Source of the DNA: an uncultured Eubacteriales bacterium
Lineage (GTDB): Bacteria > Bacillota > Clostridia > Oscillospirales > CAG-272
Assembly: GCA_900544985.1 (NCBI GenBank)
Contig: UQXK01000001.1
Span: 1-64,000, forward strand
Length of the DNA stretch: 64,000 bases
Direction: 5' to 3'
This document shows positions 58,076-64,000 of this stretch, piece after piece. The stretch's first letter is position 1, and the number at the start of each line of letters is the position of its first letter. Both the position numbers and the translations under genes were made by a program. Below the pieces are notes generated by a model. It saw only the letters and a list, made by a program, of their open reading frames with translations. It ran no database searches and was not told where the DNA came from.

Positions 58076-58194
58076 ATGCTGTTTTGAGTAAAATCTACAA
58101 GCGGATATGGATTTTTTTGTCTAAAAACAACGTTTATAAATGTGTTGTTGTATGATATAATATATACACAGCAGAATTGTTTTTGGAGGTACAT

Positions 58195-58659
58195 ATGAAA
58201 AAATTGCGCATTATTTCGCTTGTGCTTGTTGTTTTGATGACAATGTGCCTGTTTTCCTGCGGGAAAAATAAAACAGAGGATTTTTATCCTGAATATAACG
58301 GGGATTTCGACGAGATGTTTATCAGTATCGAGTCTTCCGACGGTCGTCTTGATAAGATAGTTAACGACAAAGGCGATATAGAAAGAGTTGTCAATTATTT
58401 GAACAATACTAAATTTAAAGCTGATGATGTGTACAATATCCGTTCCGATTCAATGGAAAAAACTTCTGTAACTGTTATTTTTTTTAGGGATGGCGCAGCT
58501 AAATGTTGGATGTATTATTATCCCAGTGGCAGTGTGGATTTTGGATATAGAAGGGGACTGAGCGCCGACGAAAATTTTGAAAAAGGCTTGTTTGAATTAT
58601 ATAAGTCAATAGATGCACCGGAAGGTAAAAATCTGATAAAACATTTTGTTTTGACTTAA
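58195..58659 (+). CDS. Lipoprotein, tandem paralogue 1
   Basis: 154 residues from ATG 58195 (TTGGAGG upstream). Signal MKKLRIISLVLVVLMTMCLF then lipobox LFSC (Cys ~20). Soluble part has FDEMFISIESSDGRLDKIVN. The next gene encodes the same signal and the same domain start. Surface lipoprotein of unknown function. Confidence 0.75.
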   Translation: MKKLRIISLVLVVLMTMCLFSCGKNKTEDFYPEYNGDFDEMFISIESSDGRLDKIVNDKGDIERVVNYLNNTKFKADDVYNIRSDSMEKTSVTVIFFRDGAAKCWMYYYPSGSVDFGYRRGLSADENFEKGLFELYKSIDAPEGKNLIKHFVLT

Positions 58660-58715
58660 ATGTGTTTTGCGCAAAAAATAATTTATATACACAAAAAACA
58701 TCTTTGGAGGTACAT

Positions 58716-59171
58716 ATGAAAAAGATACGAATTATTTCTCTTGCAATCGTTATTTTGATGACAATGTGCTTATTTTCCTGCGGAAAGAAAGACGAGGTCG
58801 ATTTTTCCAAGCCTGTATATGGTGAATGCGAGAAGATAGAGTTTATCGTCAGCAAAACCGATTCTCAAACAGCTGATGTTGTGAAAAAGGTGATAACAGA
58901 CAAAGACGACATCGCAAAAATTGTAAACTACATGAATAACGCGGAGCTTACTCCTGCAAAAGAGCTTTACACCGGAAATCCGGTAGGCGGATATTCGGTA
59001 TCGGTTTCTTTCTCCGGAAAAGACGGGGAATACCGTTCCTTTAAAATTTCGGGAGAGAAAACGATATACACCAACGACAATGTTCCGTTTTACACGAGCG
59101 AGACTTTTGAAAAAGATATGTTGGATCTGTACAATTCGATAGACGCGGAAGAACAAGTTGTAAATAAGTGA
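58716..59171 (+). CDS. Lipoprotein, tandem paralogue 2
   Basis: 151 residues from ATG 58716 (TTGGAGG upstream). Signal and LFSC lipobox nearly identical to the upstream gene; then a similar domain (EKIEFIVSKTDSQTADVVKK, DDIAKIVNYMNNAELTPAKE). Clear tandem duplication with divergence of the mature part. Confidence 0.75.
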   Translation: MKKIRIISLAIVILMTMCLFSCGKKDEVDFSKPVYGECEKIEFIVSKTDSQTADVVKKVITDKDDIAKIVNYMNNAELTPAKELYTGNPVGGYSVSVSFSGKDGEYRSFKISGEKTIYTNDNVPFYTSETFEKDMLDLYNSIDAEEQVVNK

Positions 59172-59190
59172 AAATAAAGATATGAAAAAT

Positions 59191-59219
59191 AAAAAAGCAC
59201 GGCATTGCCGTGCTTTTTT
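59191..59219 (+). terminator. Terminator of the lipoprotein genes
   Basis: AAAAAGCACGGCA / TGCCGTGCTTTTTT hairpin; a near-identical one lies at 63451-63477. Confidence 0.85.
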
Positions 59220-59236
59220 GTATATGCATTAGATGT

Positions 59237-59371
59237 TGGGGCTATCCGCCCCAAACCCGGACACAAGGGACTTTTCGAGAAAAGTTTCTTGGAACTTCAA
59301 AAGCTTCGCCAAAGTAAATTGGTGTGCTCGGTGTGAAGTTCTTTGGCTTACCTTTCTTTCAAGAAAGGTAA
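59237..59371 (-). repeat. Intergenic repeat element, copy 1 (inverted)
   Basis: Read on the minus strand it matches 63075-63207: paired ACCTTTCTT/AAGAAAGGT hairpin, then GCGAAGCTTTTGA, an AAACTTTTCTCGAAAAGT hairpin and TTTGGGGCGG..CCCC. Copies lie in opposite orientation on either side of nifJ. Confidence 0.7.
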
Positions 59372-59372
59372 G

Positions 59373-62300
59373 TTAGTCTTCGTACATCTTTGCAAGTTTT
59401 GTAAGGCGTTCGTATTTAGCCTTTGCCTGTTCTTCTGCTTCCGTGAAGAGAACCTGTGCTCTTTCCGGGAATGCCTGTTCAAGGCGACTGTAACGAGTTT
59501 CGCTCTTAATGAAGTCGATGTAGCTTGCTACCGGAGGCTTGCTGTCTATTGTGAGCGGATTCTTGCCCTCTGCTTTGAGTTCGGGGTTGAATCTGAACAT
59601 CTGCCAGTAACCTGCTTCAACAGCTCTCTTCATTTCGCTCTGGCAGTTACCCATACCGCCCTTTACACCGTGCATTTCGCAGGGAGCGTAGCCGATGATA
59701 AGGGAAGGACCGTGGTAAGCTTCTGCTTCTGCCATAGCCTTTATTGTTTGGTTCATATCAGCGCCCATAGCAACCTGTGCAACGTAGATATAACCGTAAG
59801 ACATAGCGATATTTGCGAGGTCTTTCTTCTTTGTAGCTTTTCCGGCAGCTGCAAACTGTGCAACCTGACCGATCTGAGAAGCCTTGGAAGCCTGACCGCC
59901 TGTGTTGGAGTAAACTTCTGTGTCGAATACCATGATGTTTACATCAGCGCCGGAAGCGAGTACGTGATCGAGACCGCCGAAGCCTATATCATAAGCCCAA
60001 CCGTCGCCGCCGAATATCCATACGGACTTCTTTGCGAGGTAATCTTTTTCAGCGAGTATCTTGTCTTTGAGTTCGTTCTGGCAATCGCAAGCGGAGAGCA
60101 TATCAACAAGAGCGTTTGCCGCAGGTGTGTTTGCTTTTCCGTCTTCAACAGTGTTGAGATAGTTATCTATAACAGCTGCCTTTGCGTCGTCTGTAACTGT
60201 TTCGCGAAGAGCTTTTACATATCCGATGAGTTTTTCACGGATCGTCTTCTGACCGAGGTATATACCGAGACCGTGCTCTGCGTTATCCTCGAAGAGGGAG
60301 TTAGCCCAAGCCGGACCCTTGCCGCTGTCTTTGTTGACAGTGTAAGGAGTAGCGGGAGCGGAACCGCCCCAAATGGAGGAACAACCGGTAGCGTTGGAGA
60401 TATACATTCTTTCACCGAAGAGCTGTGTTATAAGGCGCGCATAAGATGTTTCTGCGCAGCCTGCACAAGAACCGGAGAATTGGAGGAGCGGCTGGTTGAA
60501 CTGGCTGCCCTTAACTGTTGTTTCTGCGAAAGGAAGATCCTTCTTCGATACGTTTTCAACAGCATAATCGAATACAGCCTGCTGATCCTGCTGTGTAGCC
60601 TGAGGAACCATTTCGAGCGCTCTCTTTTCGGGCTTTGTGGGACATACTTTTACGCAGAGTCCGCATCCCATACAATCGAGAGGAGAAATAGCGATAGAGA
60701 ATTTATAGTCTTCGCAGCCTTTGCCTGTCATCTTTGCCGTGAACTTTGTAGCAGCGGGAGCGTTTGCGGCTTCGTCTGCGTTCATAGCGTAAGGACGGAT
60801 CGTAGCATGAGGGCATACGTAAGAACACTGGTTACACTGGATACAGTTTTCGGGATGCCATACGGGAACGTCAACGGCAACACCGCGTTTTTCATAAGCG
60901 GAAGCGCCCTGGGGCATTGTGCCGTCTGCACGGGAACCTGCAAATGTGGAAACGGGAAGAGAATCGCCCTGCATTTTTGCAACGGGGAGAACGATATCGT
61001 TTACGAATTTTACAAGATCGTCTCTCTTGCCTGTTGCGGCGTCGTTTTTAACTTCGGCAACAGCGTTCTTCCAATCTGCGGGAACATCTACTTTTACAAG
61101 TGCGTCAACGCCGGCATCGATAGCTTTGTAGTTCATCTCTACGACAGCTTCGCCTTTTTTGAGGTAGGACTTCTTTGCCATGTACTTCATGTAGTCAACA
61201 GCTTCTGCGATGGGCATGATCTTTGCAAGAGCGAAGAATCCGGATTGGAGGATAGTGTTTGTTCTCTTGCCCATACCGATTTCGCGGGCTTTGTCGATAG
61301 CGTCGACTATATAGAAGTTGATATTGTTGTCAGCGATATATTTCTTTACGGAAGCGGGAAGATTTTCGGAAAGTTCTTCGGGTTTCCACTGGCAGTTGAG
61401 AAGGAATGTGCCGCCCGGTTTAACGTCCTCTACTATCTTGTAGCCTTTGAGCATATAGGAGGGGTTATGGCAAGCAACAAAGTCTGCCTTTGTTATATAA
61501 TAAGAAGATTTTATCGGTTTGTCGCCGAAACGGAGGTGGGATATTGTAACGCCGCCTGTCTTCTTGGAGTCATACTGGAAGTATGCCTGAATGTATTTGT
61601 CCGTATGGTCGCCGATGATTTTGATAGAGTTCTTGTTTGCACCGACTGTACCGTCGCCGCCAAGACCCCAGAATTTGCAGGATATCGTGCCTTCGGGAGC
61701 TGTATCGGGAGCGGCGGTCTCTTCGAGAGAACGATGAGTTACGTCGTCTACGATACCGATAGTAAAGCCGTTCTTAGGCTCGTCCTTGCTGAGGTTTTCG
61801 TATACTGCGAAAACAGAAGCAGGTGTTGTATCTTTGGAGCCGAGACCGTATCTGCCGCCTACAACTTTAACACCGTTTACGCCGTTTTCGGCAAGAGCCG
61901 TAACAACGTCGAGGTAAAGAGGTTCGCCGAGAGAGCCGGGCTCTTTTGTACGGTCGAGAACAGCGATCTTTTTAGCTGTTGCGGGGATAGCTTCGATGAG
62001 CTTGTCCGCACGGAAAGGACGGTAAAGACGAACTTTTACAAGACCGACTTTTTCGCCTTTTGCCATCATATAATCGATAACTTCTTCTGCTACGTCGCAG
62101 ATGGATCCCATTGCTACGATAACGCGTTCTGCGTCGGGAGCACCGTAGTAGTTGAAGAGTTTGTAGTTTGTTCCGATCTTTGCGTTGACCTTGTCCATGT
62201 ATTCTTCAACGATTTCGGGAAGTGCATCGTAATATTCGTTGCATGCTTCTCTGTGCTGGAAGAATATATCTCCGTTTTCGGCAGAGCCGCGAAGAACAGG

Positions 62301-62936
62301 ATGGTTCGGGTTGAGAGCGCGTGCGCGGAATGCCGCGATAGCGTCTTTGTCGACCATTTCTTCAAGATCTTTGTAATCCCATACTTCGATCTTCTGGATC
62401 TCGTGAGATGTACGGAAGCCGTCGAAGAAGTTGATGAACGGAACGCGTCCCTTTATTGTGGAAAGGTGAGCGACAGCGCCGAGATCCATAACTTCCTGAG
62501 GGTTGGATTCGCAGAGCATAGCAAATCCTGTCTGACGGCAGGCATATACGTCGGAATGATCTCCGAAAATATTGAGCGCGTGAGAAGCTACGCAGCGCGC
62601 GGAAACGTGAATTACGCAGGGAAGAAGTTCGCCTGCAATTTTATACATATTGGGGATCATAAGGAGAAGTCCCTGAGATGCCGTATATGTCGTTGTGAGA
62701 GCGCCGGCTGCAAGAGAACCGTGAACTGTTCCCGCAGCGCCTGCTTCGGACTGCATCTCCATTACTTTAACATTCTCGCCGAATATGTTTTTGAGTCCTG
62801 TGGCAGACCAGGAGTCTGTGAGTTCCGCCATTACACTTGACGGAGTGATGGGGTAGATAGCAGCTACTTCCGTAAACGCATATGAGACATGCGCGGCGGC
62901 GGTGTTGCCATCCATGGAAATTTTATTTCTTGCCAT
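59373..62936 (-). CDS. nifJ: Pyruvate:ferredoxin oxidoreductase
   Basis: 1187 residues from ATG 62936 (CGGAGG upstream). Domains in order: TPP-dependent pyruvate domain (MDGNTAAAHVSYAFTEVAAI, YPITPSSVMAELTDSW), CoA/transketolase-type centre, gamma domain, a 2[4Fe-4S] ferredoxin insert (CIQCNQCSYVCPHA; CMGCGLCVKVCPTKP) and the TPP-binding C-terminal domain (CAGCAETSYARLITQLFGER, GGDGWAYDIGFGGLDHVLAS). Converts pyruvate + CoA + ferredoxin to acetyl-CoA, CO2 and reduced ferredoxin; central in fermenting anaerobes. Confidence 0.97.
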   Translation of the reverse strand: MARNKISMDGNTAAAHVSYAFTEVAAIYPITPSSVMAELTDSWSATGLKNIFGENVKVMEMQSEAGAAGTVHGSLAAGALTTTYTASQGLLLMIPNMYKIAGELLPCVIHVSARCVASHALNIFGDHSDVYACRQTGFAMLCESNPQEVMDLGAVAHLSTIKGRVPFINFFDGFRTSHEIQKIEVWDYKDLEEMVDKDAIAAFRARALNPNHPVLRGSAENGDIFFQHREACNEYYDALPEIVEEYMDKVNAKIGTNYKLFNYYGAPDAERVIVAMGSICDVAEEVIDYMMAKGEKVGLVKVRLYRPFRADKLIEAIPATAKKIAVLDRTKEPGSLGEPLYLDVVTALAENGVNGVKVVGGRYGLGSKDTTPASVFAVYENLSKDEPKNGFTIGIVDDVTHRSLEETAAPDTAPEGTISCKFWGLGGDGTVGANKNSIKIIGDHTDKYIQAYFQYDSKKTGGVTISHLRFGDKPIKSSYYITKADFVACHNPSYMLKGYKIVEDVKPGGTFLLNCQWKPEELSENLPASVKKYIADNNINFYIVDAIDKAREIGMGKRTNTILQSGFFALAKIMPIAEAVDYMKYMAKKSYLKKGEAVVEMNYKAIDAGVDALVKVDVPADWKNAVAEVKNDAATGKRDDLVKFVNDIVLPVAKMQGDSLPVSTFAGSRADGTMPQGASAYEKRGVAVDVPVWHPENCIQCNQCSYVCPHATIRPYAMNADEAANAPAATKFTAKMTGKGCEDYKFSIAISPLDCMGCGLCVKVCPTKPEKRALEMVPQATQQDQQAVFDYAVENVSKKDLPFAETTVKGSQFNQPLLQFSGSCAGCAETSYARLITQLFGERMYISNATGCSSIWGGSAPATPYTVNKDSGKGPAWANSLFEDNAEHGLGIYLGQKTIREKLIGYVKALRETVTDDAKAAVIDNYLNTVEDGKANTPAANALVDMLSACDCQNELKDKILAEKDYLAKKSVWIFGGDGWAYDIGFGGLDHVLASGADVNIMVFDTEVYSNTGGQASKASQIGQVAQFAAAGKATKKKDLANIAMSYGYIYVAQVAMGADMNQTIKAMAEAEAYHGPSLIIGYAPCEMHGVKGGMGNCQSEMKRAVEAGYWQMFRFNPELKAEGKNPLTIDSKPPVASYIDFIKSETRYSRLEQAFPERAQVLFTEAEEQAKAKYERLTKLAKMYED

Positions 62937-63074
62937 GTGTAAGAACCTCCGTAAAAAATTTTGTGTTATATTATAATAAATAACATTAACCATAGATTAT
63001 AATATCACTTAAAAGGTGAAAAGTAAATACAATAAGCGCAAAAAAACGTATTAAAAATAAAAAAGCGAAGAACA

Positions 63075-63207
63075 CACCTTTCTTTCGGAGAAAGGTGACA
63101 GGAGAACTTTGCTCAAACACCCCACTTAATTTTTGCGAAGCTTTTGAGGTTCCAAGGGACTTTTCCCGAAAAGTCCCTTGTGTCGGGGTTTGGGGCGACG
63201 CCCCGAC
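63075..63207 (+). repeat. Intergenic repeat element, copy 2
   Basis: ACCTTTCTTTCGGAGAAAGGT hairpin, then GCGAAGCTTTTGAGGTTCC, a 12-bp stem around AAGGGACTTTTC and TTTGGGGCGACGCCCC. Inverted relative to copy 1; probably a mobile or folded intergenic element. Confidence 0.7.
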
Positions 63208-63225
63208 TGATAATGCGCACGAAAA

Positions 63226-63250
63226 AACGCGGAGAAATCCGCGTTTTTTA
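63226..63250. terminator. Hairpin with T-run
   Basis: AAAACGCGGA-GAAA-TCCGCGTTTTTTATTTT; strong stem on either strand. Confidence 0.7.
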
Positions 63251-63363
63251 TTTTGTCAGGATATGTTGGAACTGCGTGAGGGGGCCTTGCTTCAAGAGGC
63301 TTTTTGTAAAAAGCCCCTTGAAAATCCGCAAAAACTTTCCTCGGCTACACCACTTCATTTTAA

Positions 63364-63434
63364 TGAAGCTTTTGAGATTCCAAAGGACTTTTCTCGAAAA
63401 GTCCCTTGTGTCAGGGTTTGGGGCAGACGCCCCA
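63364..63434 (+). repeat. Intergenic repeat element, copy 3 (partial)
   Basis: GAAGCTTTTGAGATTCCAAA, GGACTTTTCTCGAAAAGTCC and TTTGGGGCAGACGCCCC match copy 2; the 5' hairpin is absent and replaced by a different AAGCCCCTTG-containing hairpin (63290-63320). Confidence 0.7.
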
Positions 63435-63450
63435 ACTGTTAACGCACACA

Positions 63451-63477
63451 AAAAGCACGGCATTGCCGTGCTTTTTA
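63451..63477. terminator. Terminator of the YwaF-like gene
   Basis: AAAAGCACGGCA / TGCCGTGCTTTTT hairpin just after the minus-strand stop at 63480. Confidence 0.8.
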
Positions 63478-63479
63478 TA

Positions 63480-64000
63480 TCAGTTTATTTTTGATAATTC
63501 TTTTTCTTCCTGTATTTTTATCGGTTTTGCCGCTTTTTTGTCTCTTATGTACCAGGGCAGATATGAAAGGAAAAACATAAGTGTTATAATCGATACGATG
63601 ACAAGAAGACGAAGCGCAAAATTAGGCGGTAAAATATCGAGTATTGACGGTGTGCTTTCGGGTCTTGCGAGGAAGAGGTAGTTTGCGCCCGGTCCGATTA
63701 TTATGTTTGCGCTGTATGCGACAACGGCAAGAACAAAAAGGGATACATATGACTTTATTGCCGATTTTATCGTGGGACGCATTTTATGTACAAATATCAT
63801 ATAGAAAACAGAGATATATCCGAAAGTGTGTTCTATCCAAAACTGATAATATCTGAACCTTGTGGGACCTGTGTATGTTATTACCGTCGGCGTAATAAGG
63901 GCGAATATCGTTCCCGCAAACAGCCAGAAATATGATATATCAAAAAGAGTCTGTGATTTTGCAACGACCATATAGCTGCAAAAAATCGCTACCCAGCCGC
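63480..64000 (-). CDS. YwaF/TIGR02206-like integral membrane protein, partial
   Basis: The frame is open to the window edge (upstream residues GWVAIFCSY precede the first ATG at 63971), so the start is outside. Five hydrophobic helices and a Pro-rich KMRPTIKSAIKSYVS loop; LFDISYFWLFAGTIFALITP and RYYQFWIEHTFGYISVFYMI are typical of this family. C-terminal tail is charged (KKAAKPIKIQEEKE). Membrane protein of unknown role. Confidence 0.8.
   Translation of the reverse strand, partial: GWVAIFCSYMVVAKSQTLFDISYFWLFAGTIFALITPTVITYTGPTRFRYYQFWIEHTFGYISVFYMIFVHKMRPTIKSAIKSYVSLFVLAVVAYSANIIIGPGANYLFLARPESTPSILDILPPNFALRLLVIVSIITLMFFLSYLPWYIRDKKAAKPIKIQEEKELSKIN

Noticed and set aside
59343..62840. 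1165-codon open frame on the plus strand opposite nifJ
   Set aside because: It is the antisense shadow of nifJ: high Cys/Phe content, no ribosome site, and nifJ matches a complete enzyme throughout.

Overview
The window is a low-GC Gram-positive genome, most likely a gut-type Clostridia (strong AGGAGG ribosome sites, TTGACA-17-TATAAT promoters, U-rich hairpin terminators, a pyruvate:ferredoxin oxidoreductase typical of anaerobes). I cannot name the genus. About 50 kb of it is one apparently near-complete prophage with a lambda-type head and a P2-type contractile tail (a temperate myovirus mosaic). Host genes flank it.

Left edge (1-3.9 kb): the tail of an XRE regulator, a HEPN-motif Abi (AbiF/AbiD-like) gene followed by a promoter-hairpin-terminator unit that looks like a small RNA, then small accessory genes and divergent promoters around a small HTH gene. 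Late region (3.98-33.9 kb, minus strand): read in transcription order (right to left) it holds a sodium symporter, two PP-loop (PAPS-reductase-like)/ParB-like pairs, terminase Nu1/A, gpW-like protein, a HicAB module inserted on the opposite strand, portal, ClpP-like protease with nested scaffold, decoration and major capsid proteins, neck genes, sheath and tube, frameshifted tail chaperone E/E', tape measure protein, hub and baseplate (X, D, V, U, W, J, I), tail fibres, a GNAT enzyme and a holin. Early region (34.1-51.8 kb, minus strand): from the Cro-like gene come many small zinc-binding and hypothetical proteins, then Sak4-like ATPase, PD-(D/E)XK nuclease, NinB-like protein, SSB, replication initiator with a probable internal origin, helicase-loader-like protein, RusA, ParB-like protein, SNF2-type helicase, two DNA methyltransferases, a third PP-loop gene, an ASCH protein and a DUF1492/ArpU-like late regulator. 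Lysogeny region (51.8-55.7 kb): operators with the core GTTCAA-N5-TTGAAC, two repressors, a double SWIM-finger protein, a 50-residue microprotein and a large serine integrase. Right flank (55.8-64 kb): MmcQ/YjbR protein, XRE membrane regulator, DUF4886 protein, two tandem lipoproteins, nifJ flanked by inverted intergenic repeats, and a YwaF-like membrane protein cut by the window end.

The most unusual signals are: (1) a 23-bp frame-breaking insertion in the tape measure gene whose geometry (matching GGA codons, hairpin between) resembles a translational bypass element; (2) a PP-loop gene containing three 70-bp tandem units, each encoding the same GFP-x6-C-x3-LK loop but in three different frames, next to a (GA)6 tract at which the frame is lost; (3) the Abi-HEPN gene with a candidate partner RNA; (4) the symporter/PP-loop/ParB cassette at the head of the late operon; and (5) a circularly permuted C5 methyltransferase.
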